Below, piece by piece: positions 36,292 through 46,813 of a stretch of DNA of 64,000 bases (position 1 is the stretch's first letter; each line of letters starts with the position of its first letter). Source of the DNA: Colwellia psychrerythraea (GTDB taxonomy: Bacteria; Pseudomonadota; Gammaproteobacteria; Enterobacterales; Alteromonadaceae). The notes under the pieces are model-generated. The model was given only the letters and a program-made list of their open reading frames with translations, was not told where the DNA came from and ran no database searches. The position numbers were made by a program, and so were the translations under genes. The stretch is from the NCBI RefSeq assembly GCF_000764185.1, contig NZ_JQEC01000072.1, positions 51,451-115,450 on the forward strand. The letters are read 5' to 3'.

Positions 36292-37599
36292 ATGACAATA
36301 AAAAGACTAACGACCTCAACGGGTGAACGTATAGCCATAGTGGCTGGCTTGCGTACACCGTTTGCCAAACAAGCAACAGCTTTTCATGGTGTGCCAGCCG
36401 TAGACTTAGGAAAAATTGTTGTTAACGAATTATTGCAAAAACACGACATTGATCCTGCAATAATTGACCAACTTGTTTTTGGTCAAGTAGTGCAAATGCC
36501 GGAAGCGCCAAACATTGCTCGCGAAATTGTTTTGGGTACCGGCATGAATGTTAGCACCGATGCTTATAGTGTTTCTCGCGCTTGTGCTACTAGTTTTCAA
36601 TCAACTGTCAATGTTGCTGAGTCTATTATGGCTGGTCATGTTGATGTAGGTATTGCTGGCGGCGCTGATTCGTCATCAGTAGCACCAGTAGGCGTTTCTA
36701 AAAGACTTGCTCGTACTTTAGTTGACTTAACTAAAGCAAGAACCCTAGGACAAAAACTCTCATTACTCAGTCGCCTTGGTTTAAAAGATTTATTACCGGT
36801 ATCTCCTGCGGTAGCAGAATATTCAACGGGTATTTCAATGGGACAAACCGCAGAGCAAATGGCGAAAACTTACAATATATCTCGAGCAGACCAAGATGCC
36901 TTAGCCCATAGATCGCACACTTTAGCGACAAAAAGCTGGCAAGAAGGTAAATTAGCGGGTGAGGTTATGACAGCCCATGCAGAACCTTACAAAAATTTTA
37001 TTGATAAAGACAACTGTATTCGAGAGAATTCAGTGTTAGAAAGTTATGCTAAGTTAAAACCCGTATTTGACCGTAAACACGGTACAGTGACCGCGGCAAC
37101 AAGTACGCCGTTAACTGATGGTGGCGCAGCAATATTATTAATGCGTGAAGGCCGAGCAAAAGAGCTAGGTTATAAGCCATTAGGTTATATTCGTAGTTTT
37201 GGTTTTTCTGCCATTGATGTATGGCAAGATATGTTGATGGGGCCAAGTTATTCGACGCCAATTGCTTTGGCACGTGCAGGTATGAATCTAGCAGACTTAG
37301 ATTTAATTGAAATGCATGAAGCTTTTGCTGCGCAAGCACTGGCCAACATGCAAATGTTCGGTAGTACTAAATTTGCAAAAGAGCATCTTGGCCGTGATAA
37401 AGCTATTGGTGATATTGATATGGATAAATTTAATGTCATGGGCGGCTCGCTTGCCTATGGACATCCGTTTGCGGCAACTGGCGCTAGACTTATTACCCAA
37501 ACACTTAATGAATTAAATCGTCGTGGTGGTGGTGTTGGTTTAACAACGGCTTGTGCTGCTGGTGGTTTAGGTGCAGCAATGATTGTGGAGACAGATTAA
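36292..37599 (+). CDS. fadI: 3-ketoacyl-CoA thiolase FadI
   Basis: 435 residues (E. coli FadI 436). Thiolase fold with the acylated Cys98 in SRACATSFQ, His in GGSLAYGHPFAATGARL (about 390) and the second Cys in TTACAAGGLG (about 421). It is the beta subunit that cleaves 3-ketoacyl-CoA in fatty-acid beta-oxidation, partnered with FadJ. Its stop and the fadJ ATG overlap by one base (TAATG), indicating coupled translation. Confidence 0.96.
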   Translation: MTIKRLTTSTGERIAIVAGLRTPFAKQATAFHGVPAVDLGKIVVNELLQKHDIDPAIIDQLVFGQVVQMPEAPNIAREIVLGTGMNVSTDAYSVSRACATSFQSTVNVAESIMAGHVDVGIAGGADSSSVAPVGVSKRLARTLVDLTKARTLGQKLSLLSRLGLKDLLPVSPAVAEYSTGISMGQTAEQMAKTYNISRADQDALAHRSHTLATKSWQEGKLAGEVMTAHAEPYKNFIDKDNCIRENSVLESYAKLKPVFDRKHGTVTAATSTPLTDGGAAILLMREGRAKELGYKPLGYIRSFGFSAIDVWQDMLMGPSYSTPIALARAGMNLADLDLIEMHEAFAAQALANMQMFGSTKFAKEHLGRDKAIGDIDMDKFNVMGGSLAYGHPFAATGARLITQTLNELNRRGGGVGLTTACAAGGLGAAMIVETD

Positions 37600-39881
37600 T
37601 GACTGAAAAAACAAATTCGAATTCAAGTTCAGACTCAAGCTCAGATTTAAGTAACAGTGAACAAAATAACCAAGTGATTCATGCCGAAGAAAATTCTGCA
37701 AAATCGGCAGCATTAACGGCTTTTACCTTAGTTCGTCACGATAATGGTATTGCCCATTTGGTTGTTGATGTTATTGGTGAAAATGTAAATACCCTTAAAA
37801 CAGAGTTTGCCGAGCAAATTGATGCAGTATTAGCAGAAATTAAAGCGGATAAAACAATTACTGGTATCGTACTTTGTAGTGGCAAAAAAGATTCTTTTGT
37901 CGCTGGCGCTGATATTAATATGCTTGATGCATGTCAAAGTCGTGAAGAAGTTGTTGCTTTATCAAGGCAGGGACAACGTATTTTTACTTTGTTAGAGCAA
38001 TTACCTATTCCTATTGTTGCCGCTATTGATGGCACTTGTTTAGGTGGCGGTTTAGAGCTTGCTATGGCATGTCACGCACGTATTTGTAGTGATAATGTTA
38101 AAACATCATTAGGTTTACCAGAGGTGCAATTAGGTTTACTGCCAGGAAGTGGTGGCACTCAACGACTACCTAAATTAGTGGGTTTACAAAAATCTTTAGA
38201 TATGATGCTTACTGGTAAGCAATTACGCGCCAAACAAGCACTAAAAGCAGGCTTAGTTGACGATGTTGTACCAAACAGCGTTTTACTTAACGTTGCCGAG
38301 CAAAAAGCGATAAGCTTACATCAACGTGGTAAAAGTTTAACCAAGCGCAAGTTAGGTTTGATGGATAAGTTGCTGGAGAACAATTCTGTTGGCCGTAACA
38401 TTGTTTATCAACAAGCACAGAAAACTGTACAAGCAAAAACTCAAGGCAATTATCCCGCGCCACTGAAAATTATTGACTGTATTCGCACGGGTATCGAAAT
38501 TTCCGCTGAGCAAGGTTATAAATTAGAAGCTGAGCATTTCGCTGATCTAGTGATGAGTGATGAATCGGCGCAACTACGTCAGTTATTTTTTGCCACTACA
38601 GCCATGAAAAAAGAGCAAGGCGTTGCTAATGTAACGCCTGAAAAAATAACTAAAGTGGGAGTGCTTGGTGGTGGTTTAATGGGGGGCGGCATTGCTTTTG
38701 TTACTGCGACTAAAGCTAATCTGCCTGTGCGAGTTAAAGATATTAACCACAAAGGTATTAGCCAAGCTTTAAAGTACAGTTATCAAATACTGAATAAAAA
38801 AGTTAAACGTCGCTTTTTGCTTAATAGTGAAATGCAAAAACAGTTGGCGATGATCACAGGCAGTGTTGATTACACTGGTTTTAAAGCGATTGATATCGTG
38901 GTTGAAGCCGTTTTTGAAGATTTAAGCTTGAAGCAAAATATGGTGGCTGAAATTGAAGAGAATGGTCATGAAAATACTATTTTTGCCAGTAATACTTCTA
39001 GTTTACCCATAGGTAAAATTGCAGCTAAGGCAAAGCGTCCTGAAAATGTTATTGGTCTACATTACTTTTCACCGGTAGATAAAATGCCGTTAGTAGAAAT
39101 AATTCCTCATGAAAAAACCTCAGACCAAACTATTTCTAGCACGGTAGCTTTTGCTAAAAAACAAGGTAAAACACCCATTGTTGTTAAAGATAAAGCCGGC
39201 TTTTATGTCAATCGTATTTTAGCGCCTTATATGAATGAAGCCGCTATTTTACTACTTGATGGTGAGCCCGTTGATAAAATAGATAAGGCACTGGTTAAGT
39301 TTGGTTTCCCTGTTGGCCCAATGCAATTACTTGATGAAGTAGGTATTGATGTTGGCGCTAAAATAGGTCCAATCTTACAGGCTGATCTTGGAGAGCGTTT
39401 TGCAGCGCCAGCGGCTTTTGATAAATTGCTTGCTGACGGTCGACTTGGTAAAAAAGCCAAAAAAGGGTTTTACTTGTATCAAAAAAATAATTTGGTCAAA
39501 ACCTTACAAAATCGGCTTAAAGGAATAAAACCCGGACAAAAACAGGTCGATGAATCTATCTACAGCTTATTAAATCTTAAGCCTATGGGCAGTTTATCAG
39601 CCGCTGAAATTAGCAAACGTTGTACCTATATGATGCTAAATGAAGCTGCACGTTGTGTTGATGAAGGGATAGTACGTAATGCCCGAGATGGTGATATTGG
39701 CGCTATATTTGGCATAGGTTTTCCACCATTTTTAGGTGGACCGCTACGTTATATTGACAAAATTGGTGCTAAGTCTGTTGTTGCACAATTAAGTCAATGG
39801 GCAGAGCAGTATGGTGAGCGTTATACGCCCTGTGAAGCCTTGGTTACTATGGCTGAAAATAGTCAAAGCTATTATTCTTAA
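37599..39881 (+). CDS. fadJ: Multifunctional fatty acid oxidation complex subunit FadJ
   Basis: 760 residues from the ATG at 37599, which overlaps the fadI stop and has GGAG eight bases upstream. The N-terminal enoyl-CoA hydratase domain (about 50-240) has FVAGADINML and the two catalytic-Glu segments around GLPEVQLGLLPGSGGTQRL; the NAD-binding 3-hydroxyacyl-CoA dehydrogenase part (about 350-640) has GVLGGGLMGGGIAF; the C-terminal repeat ends the protein. Residues 1-45 form a Ser/Asn-rich leader absent from E. coli FadJ (714 residues). It catalyses hydration and dehydrogenation in beta-oxidation. Confidence 0.95.
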   Translation: MTEKTNSNSSSDSSSDLSNSEQNNQVIHAEENSAKSAALTAFTLVRHDNGIAHLVVDVIGENVNTLKTEFAEQIDAVLAEIKADKTITGIVLCSGKKDSFVAGADINMLDACQSREEVVALSRQGQRIFTLLEQLPIPIVAAIDGTCLGGGLELAMACHARICSDNVKTSLGLPEVQLGLLPGSGGTQRLPKLVGLQKSLDMMLTGKQLRAKQALKAGLVDDVVPNSVLLNVAEQKAISLHQRGKSLTKRKLGLMDKLLENNSVGRNIVYQQAQKTVQAKTQGNYPAPLKIIDCIRTGIEISAEQGYKLEAEHFADLVMSDESAQLRQLFFATTAMKKEQGVANVTPEKITKVGVLGGGLMGGGIAFVTATKANLPVRVKDINHKGISQALKYSYQILNKKVKRRFLLNSEMQKQLAMITGSVDYTGFKAIDIVVEAVFEDLSLKQNMVAEIEENGHENTIFASNTSSLPIGKIAAKAKRPENVIGLHYFSPVDKMPLVEIIPHEKTSDQTISSTVAFAKKQGKTPIVVKDKAGFYVNRILAPYMNEAAILLLDGEPVDKIDKALVKFGFPVGPMQLLDEVGIDVGAKIGPILQADLGERFAAPAAFDKLLADGRLGKKAKKGFYLYQKNNLVKTLQNRLKGIKPGQKQVDESIYSLLNLKPMGSLSAAEISKRCTYMMLNEAARCVDEGIVRNARDGDIGAIFGIGFPPFLGGPLRYIDKIGAKSVVAQLSQWAEQYGERYTPCEALVTMAENSQSYYS

Positions 39882-39972
39882 CAAAGCTGACCTAAACAAA
39901 GTTAGCTTATGTAAGTTAAGATAAATAAAAGCGCTTGCTTTAATCAAGTAAGGTAAAACGCCTTACAATAAC

Positions 39973-40031
39973 AAAAAGGCTGTTGAGTAAAGTTGAACTT
40001 AATCGTTCGCTTAAACTCAACAGCCTTTTTT
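39973..40031. terminator. Bidirectional terminator after fadJ
   Basis: A 16-bp perfect stem, arms 39973-39988 and 40015-40030, with a 26-nt loop; the arms begin with A-run and end with T-run (AAAAAGGCTGTTGAGT and complement). It lies between convergent fadJ and the M16 peptidase gene. Confidence 0.92.
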
Positions 40032-40076
40032 ATCAACTTTTATTAATCAATACCGATATTAACTTATGTTAGTTTG

Positions 40077-42887
40077 TTAGTATTTAATCGGACTCGCAAG
40101 AATAAAGGCTTCAACATCTGTGATTATTTCACCACTGGGTTTATTTGTTTGCTCTAGCAAGTCACTTTGCGAATAGAGAATAAACCTATCGGGTTGACAG
40201 CTAGTGACTAAGCGAGTTTTAACAAAGTTTTTCACTTGTTCTAACGTTAAGTTTAACACTGCCTGTAGCAGCTCTTCTTTTTGGCTAAACCCTGTATCTT
40301 TATTACAAATAGCCGCCCAAAAGCGTTGACTTTTAATACGTAGGTTATGGTCTTTTTCTTGTAATTGGCTCGCTAAACCCTGTAGTAAATGTTGCCATTG
40401 TTCATCGGTAATATCATCGAGAACGGAAATACTTTCATTGATGAACTCATCCATCGCGTGTGCCAAGGTAAAGGCGTCACAATGAGGCGACTGAATATAA
40501 AAAGCTATGCCGGGGTAGCGATTAATAGGTACATACCCGACACCCACCAAGTAGCCATATTGCTTCTCTGTACGCATTTGCTGAAAGAATAATGGTGACA
40601 GTATATGACTAGTGATCATAGCGAGTGCGACAGTAGTATCATCCTTGTGCTCAAAGGCGGTATATATGACACTTGCATGATCATGTTCAGGTAAGTTCAT
40701 CGGTAACAGCAATGTTTGTTTCGCCTTAATATCGGTTACCGGGCATTGCATCGCATATTTTTCATCTATATTCCCTGCAAAAGCTGCTTCGATGGTTTCA
40801 CATAAATTCAAAGCATGCTTCATCAGCCAATTGCCGTGAATGAGAACCTCAATAGTCACTTGTGCAAATAACTGCTTACTAAAGTCTTTATATTGGTTAA
40901 AGCTTACCAGACTAAGTGCTTGCGCTAAGGCCTTACTTGTCGGGTTATTGGGTTGCATAACCGAGCTTAAGGTAGCGAATAATTGTGATATTGATTTACT
41001 CTTATCACTATTGTGCCAATATTTTACCAACTGTTGTTTAAATAAATTGAAATGCGCCTCACTCACGTGATGACTTTTCAATCGCTTTAATAACTTACTT
41101 AATAGCAAATGTTGGTTTTCACTATAACCCGATAATTGCACCGTTACGCCACCTTGATGGGCGTATAAATGATAATGAATACCCGCTAACTCAGCGTCAT
41201 AATTTTCTTCAATGACAGTATCGGTATATAAATCGACAAATAAACGTGTCATTGCAATATTGGCAATGCTGTCAACCACGAAAGGTGAGTCAATACCTAT
41301 ATACAAATAGCCTTTAGGTACATTAAAAGTTCGATCTTGTTTATACCAGGCAACTAAGCCATTTTTAGTGATGATTTTCTCAGGAATATTAACGGCTATT
41401 CCTGTGTTATTAATATGTTTATCAGTGAGGTATATAGTTGGTTTCTCAACAACATAGGGGTTAGCCGCAGGTAAATACAAACCTTTAATATGTGTGCTAT
41501 TTGTTGCTTCAATATCTCGCCAACGAGTCAATTGCTTTATTGAAATAGGGGTGACATGGTAGGGTACTTGGTACCAAAAGCTATTTTTTGAGAAGTGGTT
41601 TTCCTGACTTACATGCATAAGTCTCATATTATCCACGTGTAAATAGCTCAGTAAATTTTCAATATTGAGCTGTGACATACCAGACATCACATAATCACCA
41701 AAAATATAATCATCTTCGGGGTAGTGCTGCATGTTGATAACGAGCTGGCTTACACTATCCAATGGTCGCATTTTTTCATGATAGATAAAGGCTAGATGAC
41801 TGATTTTTTCTTTTTCTTGATAATAGTGTTCAGCTATATCTGTTTTTTTAAGTAGGGCTATATAAGCGAATACTGTATCGACGACTTTATTAAGATGGTC
41901 TTCGCCTAATTCAGTTAAGGCAATACTGATATTAAAGTCTTTAAAATTCGAGCCATTGATACCTGAGCCTGCAGTTAATGCCAAGGCCCACTGATGCTTT
42001 TTAAGTAAGGATAAAATACTGCCTTCACCCTCATGACCGAGCAAATAGGCAAGTATTGATTCAGGTTTGTCTAAATAATATTTATCGATGCTCTCCATGG
42101 CAAAGCTGATAATGAGCTGATGATCATTTTTAACCGGACAAACATCAATCTTAACTTTTTGATGCATAGGTAAATACAATGGTTGTTCAATGCTAGGCAG
42201 TGGAGCATCAGCTGGTTTTATATCAATAAAAAGCTGCTCTGCTAGATTTTTCAGTTCACTTAATTCTTGCGGTCCTTCAAGTGCCAATGTCATGTAATGA
42301 GCACGGTAATAGTGTTGAAAAAAAGCCTGCACCTCGTTGCTAATATTCTCACCATCTCGATCGGCTAAGGTATCAAGGTTACCAACAGAAAACTGCGAAA
42401 AAGGGTGTTTAGGATTAACCGTATCCTTGTGAACATCGTACAAACGTCTGATGTCATCTTTTAATTTAAGGGTAAATTCAGCATCTATATTTTCCCGTTC
42501 TTTAACAACAAAATCATCAGCAAGTAAAGGTGCTATAAAAAATTCACTGAAGCGTTCTAATGCTGATGAAAAGTTTGGGGCAGTGATATCGAAGAAAAAG
42601 CAGGTGTGTTCAGTACCGGTCCACGCATTATGGTTGCCACCATGATTACTAATAAACTTTTGATATTCACTGCCATCGGGGAAATTTTTTGTACCTAAAA
42701 ATAACATGTGTTCTAAAAAGTGTGCTAATCCTTGCCTATCTTTGGGATCATTAAAGTGACCAACATTTACCGCTAAAGCTGCGGCCGATTTAGTGGTTTC
42801 GTTATTGTGGATCAGCAGTACACGTAAACCGTTGTTTAGAGTAATTGCTTGATATTGTTTTAAATCATTGGGGCTTTGCTTCAACAC
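40077..42887 (-). CDS. M16 family zinc metallopeptidase (insulysin/PtrA-like)
   Basis: 936 residues if the GTG at 42887 is used (AGGAG five bases upstream); a TTG one codon further in is equally well placed, and the frame extends ten more codons upstream without a ribosome site. The inverted zinc motif HFLEH is at about 56-60 with the distal Glu in the REN(I)DAEF region about 75 residues later. Four M16-like half-domains follow, as in protease III. There is no signal peptide, so it is probably cytoplasmic, unlike periplasmic E. coli PtrA. It degrades peptides by family analogy. Confidence 0.88.
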   Translation of the reverse strand: MLKQSPNDLKQYQAITLNNGLRVLLIHNNETTKSAAALAVNVGHFNDPKDRQGLAHFLEHMLFLGTKNFPDGSEYQKFISNHGGNHNAWTGTEHTCFFFDITAPNFSSALERFSEFFIAPLLADDFVVKERENIDAEFTLKLKDDIRRLYDVHKDTVNPKHPFSQFSVGNLDTLADRDGENISNEVQAFFQHYYRAHYMTLALEGPQELSELKNLAEQLFIDIKPADAPLPSIEQPLYLPMHQKVKIDVCPVKNDHQLIISFAMESIDKYYLDKPESILAYLLGHEGEGSILSLLKKHQWALALTAGSGINGSNFKDFNISIALTELGEDHLNKVVDTVFAYIALLKKTDIAEHYYQEKEKISHLAFIYHEKMRPLDSVSQLVINMQHYPEDDYIFGDYVMSGMSQLNIENLLSYLHVDNMRLMHVSQENHFSKNSFWYQVPYHVTPISIKQLTRWRDIEATNSTHIKGLYLPAANPYVVEKPTIYLTDKHINNTGIAVNIPEKIITKNGLVAWYKQDRTFNVPKGYLYIGIDSPFVVDSIANIAMTRLFVDLYTDTVIEENYDAELAGIHYHLYAHQGGVTVQLSGYSENQHLLLSKLLKRLKSHHVSEAHFNLFKQQLVKYWHNSDKSKSISQLFATLSSVMQPNNPTSKALAQALSLVSFNQYKDFSKQLFAQVTIEVLIHGNWLMKHALNLCETIEAAFAGNIDEKYAMQCPVTDIKAKQTLLLPMNLPEHDHASVIYTAFEHKDDTTVALAMITSHILSPLFFQQMRTEKQYGYLVGVGYVPINRYPGIAFYIQSPHCDAFTLAHAMDEFINESISVLDDITDEQWQHLLQGLASQLQEKDHNLRIKSQRFWAAICNKDTGFSQKEELLQAVLNLTLEQVKNFVKTRLVTSCQPDRFILYSQSDLLEQTNKPSGEIITDVEAFILASPIKY

Positions 42888-42969
42888 TAAGGCTCCTAAG
42901 AACACTTTAAACAGCAAAGCGTATGGCGGGAATATGGATAATTTAAGAAATTAACAGGAGGGTTAACTC

Positions 42970-42992
42970 ATTCCTTAATTCCTTTAAGGAAT
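42970..42992. repeat. Short palindrome in the M16/sixA divergent region
   Basis: ATTCCTTAA (42970-42978) and TTAAGGAAT (42984-42992) are exact complements with a 5-nt spacer, 83-105 bp from the M16 start. Possibly an operator; no family can be named. Confidence 0.45.
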
Positions 42993-43148
42993 AAAAAAAA
43001 CCTATTTATTCTTAACTGATGTTACTAATACGACTACATTTCTATTACTATAGCCGGAAAAATAACTCAGACTCAATACTTTAGCTAAAAAATCTGTAAA
43101 AAAAGCTAAAAATTGAAACTATCCGCGAAGTGATCGGCGGGAGAAAAA

Positions 43149-43661
43149 ATGCAACTTTTTATAATGCGACATGGTGAAGCTAAAAACTTTGTTGAACAGG
43201 GCTGTCATGATGACAGTCAAAGAGCGTTAACTACACAAGGTGAGTTAGAAGCAAAGATGATGTCAAGTTGGTTGCAAAAAATGCAAGTAACTCCATCACA
43301 CGTTTTTGTTAGCCCTTATGTTAGAGCGCAGCAAACTTGTGCGATTACTACTTCATTGATGAATACTGTTATTACTACTGTAGATTTCATCACGCCAGAG
43401 GGGGATGCAAAGCAAGTGCATGACTTTATTGATGGCTGGTGTAGTGAACAACAAACGGCAGTTGAGCAAGAAAAAATTGAGGCAGAGAAAAGCTTGCTAA
43501 TTATTTCTCATATGCCATTAGTAAGTTATTTAGTGGCTCAATTAACTCAATCTGTACAGGCGCCTATTTTTGCTACTGCAGGTATTGCCCATATAGATTA
43601 TGATAGTGAAAAAATGCATGGGCGGTTAATCGGTTTAGTATCACCATCAGACCTATGTTAA
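43149..43661 (+). CDS. sixA: Phosphohistidine phosphatase SixA
   Basis: 170 residues. Histidine phosphatase fold with the RHGEA motif (His8) and the second catalytic His in SHMPLVSYL (about 121). SixA removes phosphate from the HPt domain of ArcB and from the nitrogen PTS in E. coli. In E. coli it lies just after fadJ; here the M16 gene is inserted between them. Start has GGGAG upstream. An acidic insertion is seen near residues 95-115 (CSEQQTAVEQEKIEAEK). Confidence 0.9.
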   Translation: MQLFIMRHGEAKNFVEQGCHDDSQRALTTQGELEAKMMSSWLQKMQVTPSHVFVSPYVRAQQTCAITTSLMNTVITTVDFITPEGDAKQVHDFIDGWCSEQQTAVEQEKIEAEKSLLIISHMPLVSYLVAQLTQSVQAPIFATAGIAHIDYDSEKMHGRLIGLVSPSDLC

Positions 43662-43777
43662 TCATATGTGCTAGCAATAGCGGTTAGTAAAACATCGCTT
43701 GCACTTTGTGATTAACTAGGCTGTTTTGAATGCAGCCAGATAAAAGTAACGTTTAAAGCATATTTATCGAGGTGGGG

Positions 43778-44431
43778 TTAGTCTCGGTTAAACTTATCTT
43801 TTAAGTCTATTAACGCTAATATGGCACCATTGCCACCCCATTCTAAAGGCGCTTGATGAAAAGCCATTACATCGGGGTGTTGTACTAACCAATGAGGCAC
43901 TTTATTTTTTAAAATATGTGAGCCTATACCATGAACAACGCAAATACATTGTGCATGTTCCTTTTGACAGGCAAATAGTAGCGCGGCGAGCTCTTTTTTG
44001 GCTTGGTGTTGGTCTAAACCGTGTAAATCAAGTATTAAATCAGGGCTATAATAACCACGGCGCAAATTTTTTACTTCAAAACTATCAACACCTTCGCGCA
44101 CATACTTCATTGGACCTTGCTTGTTGAGGTCAGGCTCAAATTCATCGGAAAAATGAAATTGTGCTATGGCTTTATTTGACTGGTTATCTCCTTGGTCATT
44201 TTTTAGGGAGGTGTTAGACTTAACGCCATTTTTTATTAAGCGGACAGTGTCGTTAACTAATGGCTTAACTTGACTGACAACATCAGCAAAAAGTTTTTCA
44301 TTATCACCTTGCTGCTCGGTAATTATTTTTTCTGGCTTTTGCTGGTTATCACTTTGGACACTGGCTTCGTTAGTGGCACGTAGCTTAGCTTTTATTGCTG
44401 TGAGTTTGGTTTTTAAGGCTTTGTTTTTCAT
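43778..44431 (-). CDS. smrB: Smr-domain endonuclease SmrB (ribosome rescue)
   Basis: 217 residues from the ATG at 44431 (MKNKALKTKL); the frame extends 13 codons upstream without better support. The Smr domain (about 125-215) has LILDLHGLDQHQAK, the catalytic DxH, and CICVVHGIGSHILKNKV (HGxG). Family knowledge: SmrB cleaves mRNA between collided ribosomes. It is divergent from prmB, as in E. coli. The N-terminal 100 residues are polar and variable. Confidence 0.9.
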   Translation of the reverse strand: MKNKALKTKLTAIKAKLRATNEASVQSDNQQKPEKIITEQQGDNEKLFADVVSQVKPLVNDTVRLIKNGVKSNTSLKNDQGDNQSNKAIAQFHFSDEFEPDLNKQGPMKYVREGVDSFEVKNLRRGYYSPDLILDLHGLDQHQAKKELAALLFACQKEHAQCICVVHGIGSHILKNKVPHWLVQHPDVMAFHQAPLEWGGNGAILALIDLKDKFNRD

Positions 44432-44646
44432 AGCCGAAGTGTAAAACATTTTAGTAATAATACATATCAATTAATCTTGATATGTTGCTTTCAAGACAGT
44501 TATACAAGGGTAAGGCAAGAACTTAGACCTTGATAGCTACTATTTAGTACATACAGCGGCTTTTAACAAAGGCAGAATGCCTTGTATAATATATATAAAT
44601 TCTCCATGAATAAACTTCGGGAGGAATATCAGATAAGGAAGAGAAT

Positions 44647-45588
44647 GTGAGTAGTACCGATTTCGAAGGCATCACCGAGCAGTTACACACTATTGCAGAT
44701 TATTGTCGTTATGGTGCAAGTTTGTTTAATCAAGCCGAACTCTTTTATGGCCATGGTAATGACAATGCTTTAAGTGAAGCATTTACCTTAGTGATGTTTG
44801 CCATCTCTTTACCTGAAAATATGGGTGACGAGGTAATGAGCTGCCGCTTACTTAAAAAAGAAAAAGAAGACATTTTGGCCTTTTTTCAGCAACGTATTGA
44901 AACAAAGAAGCCTATTGCCTATATCACCAATCTTGCATATTTCGCGCATCTGCCATTTTATGTAGATGAACGTGTTTTAGTGCCTCGCTCACCTATTGGT
45001 GAGTTGATTGAAAATCACTTTGCTCCTTATTTTAATGAGCAAAAACCACCGCAAAAGATATTAGATTTGTGTACCGGTAGTGGCTGTATTGCCATTGCTT
45101 GTGCGAGTTACTTTCCTGAAGCACAAGTTGAGGCCGTAGATTTATCTATTGATGCCTTAAATGTTGCCCAAATGAATATCGAGAATCATGGTTTAAGTGA
45201 ACAAGTTATTCTAATTCAATCTGATGTTTTCTCTGGGGTTGAAGGACAAAGATATGATTTAATTGTCACTAACCCGCCTTATGTTGATCAAGAAGATATG
45301 GCGAGTCTACCAACAGAGTTTACTCATGAACCAGAAATGGGTTTAGGTTGTGGTGACGATGGCTTAGATATTGTGCGAGTAATATTGGCACAAGGTGCTA
45401 AGCACCTCAATGAAAATGGCATATTGATATGTGAAGTGGGTAATTCACAATACCACGTTGAAGCACTTTACCCTGAAGTAGACTTTACTTGGTTAAGCTT
45501 TGAACGTGGTGGTCACGGCGTCTTTATGTTGAATAAAGCGCAGTTAGAAAAACATGCAGAGCTATTCTCTGCTGCAGTCATTGTTTAA
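44647..45588 (+). CDS. prmB: Ribosomal protein L3 glutamine methyltransferase PrmB
   Basis: 313 residues from a GTG start with AAGGA upstream; the overlapping ATG two bases earlier is out of frame. Class I methyltransferase with SAM-binding LDLCTGSGCIAIA (about 139) and the NPPY motif (about 207) that holds the target glutamine. It methylates Gln150 of L3. It precedes aroC by 100 bp, as in E. coli. Length and motifs are normal. Confidence 0.94.
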   Translation: MSSTDFEGITEQLHTIADYCRYGASLFNQAELFYGHGNDNALSEAFTLVMFAISLPENMGDEVMSCRLLKKEKEDILAFFQQRIETKKPIAYITNLAYFAHLPFYVDERVLVPRSPIGELIENHFAPYFNEQKPPQKILDLCTGSGCIAIACASYFPEAQVEAVDLSIDALNVAQMNIENHGLSEQVILIQSDVFSGVEGQRYDLIVTNPPYVDQEDMASLPTEFTHEPEMGLGCGDDGLDIVRVILAQGAKHLNENGILICEVGNSQYHVEALYPEVDFTWLSFERGGHGVFMLNKAQLEKHAELFSAAVIV

Positions 45589-45688
45589 GTCTAAAATAGC
45601 AACAAATGAGCAAGCAAAAATAATAGTAATAATAAACGATAGCGCTATAGAGAAGGCGCTAAAATAAATTAATAGGCGGTAATGTTAA

Positions 45689-46813
45689 ATGTCAGGTAAT
45701 ACCTTCGGAAAATTATTCACAGTCACATCATTTGGCGAGAGTCATGGTTTAGGTCTAGGCGCAATTATCGATGGTTGCCCACCAGGGCTTGAGTTATCTG
45801 AAGCTGACCTGCAAATTGATTTAGACAGACGCCGTCCTGGCACCTCGCGTTACACTACAGCCCGTAGAGAAGCCGATGAAGTGAAAATTCTATCAGGAGT
45901 TTTTGAAGGTAAAACTACCGGTACGCCCATTGGCTTAATGATAGAAAATACCGATCAGCGCTCAAAAGATTACGGCAATATCGCGCAAAGTTTCCGCCCA
46001 GGTCACGCCGACTATACTTATTGGCAAAAATACGGATTACGTGATTACCGTGGTGGTGGTCGTTCATCTGCACGTGAAACGGCAATGCGTGTTGCAGCTG
46101 GCGCTGTAGCAAAAAAATATTTGGCTGAAAAATTTGGCATGACTATCAAAGGTTGTGTAACTCAAATTGGTGATATTGTTGCCGGTGGCCCAAATGGCAC
46201 CCCGTTTGATGTGAATTCGGTTGATTGGCAAAGTGTTGAAGAAAATCCATTTTTCTTTCCTGATAACACTAAACTTGAGCAATTAGATGAACACTTAAGA
46301 GCAATCATTAAAGCAAAAGACTCTATTGGCGCTAAAGTCACGGTAGTAGCAACAAATGTACCTGTCGGTTTAGGTGAACCAATTTTTGATCGCTTAGACG
46401 CTGATATTGCTCATGGTTTAATGAGCATTAATGCGGTAAAAGGTGTTGAAGTAGGCGATGGCTTTGCAGTTGTTAATCAAAAAGGCTCTGAGCACAGAGA
46501 TGAACTCACCCCTGAAGGTTTTTTAACTAATCATGCTGGTGGTGTTTTAGGTGGTATTTCATCAGGCCAGCAAATTATTGCTCACTTAGCACTTAAACCC
46601 ACTTCGAGTATTGGTGTTAGTGGTAAAACGGTTGATTTGACCGGTGAAGCGACTGATATCATCACAAAAGGTCGTCACGATCCTTGTGTTGGTATCCGTG
46701 CAGTGCCTATTGCTGAAGCCATGTTAGCGTTAACCTTAATGGATCATTTCTTACGTCATCGTGGACAAAATGCTGATGTGCAATGTAATACACCTGACAT
46801 TGAAGCAAAATAA
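45689..46813 (+). CDS. aroC: Chorismate synthase
   Basis: 374 residues (E. coli 361). It makes chorismate from EPSP with reduced FMN, the last shikimate step. Signatures present: FGESHGLGLGAIIDGCPPG near residue 12, GRSSARETAMRVAAGAVAKK near 123, and RHDPCVGIRAVPIAEAM near 328. Follows prmB. The C-terminus has a few extra residues (QNADVQCNTPDIEAK). Confidence 0.97.
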   Translation: MSGNTFGKLFTVTSFGESHGLGLGAIIDGCPPGLELSEADLQIDLDRRRPGTSRYTTARREADEVKILSGVFEGKTTGTPIGLMIENTDQRSKDYGNIAQSFRPGHADYTYWQKYGLRDYRGGGRSSARETAMRVAAGAVAKKYLAEKFGMTIKGCVTQIGDIVAGGPNGTPFDVNSVDWQSVEENPFFFPDNTKLEQLDEHLRAIIKAKDSIGAKVTVVATNVPVGLGEPIFDRLDADIAHGLMSINAVKGVEVGDGFAVVNQKGSEHRDELTPEGFLTNHAGGVLGGISSGQQIIAHLALKPTSSIGVSGKTVDLTGEATDIITKGRHDPCVGIRAVPIAEAMLALTLMDHFLRHRGQNADVQCNTPDIEAK

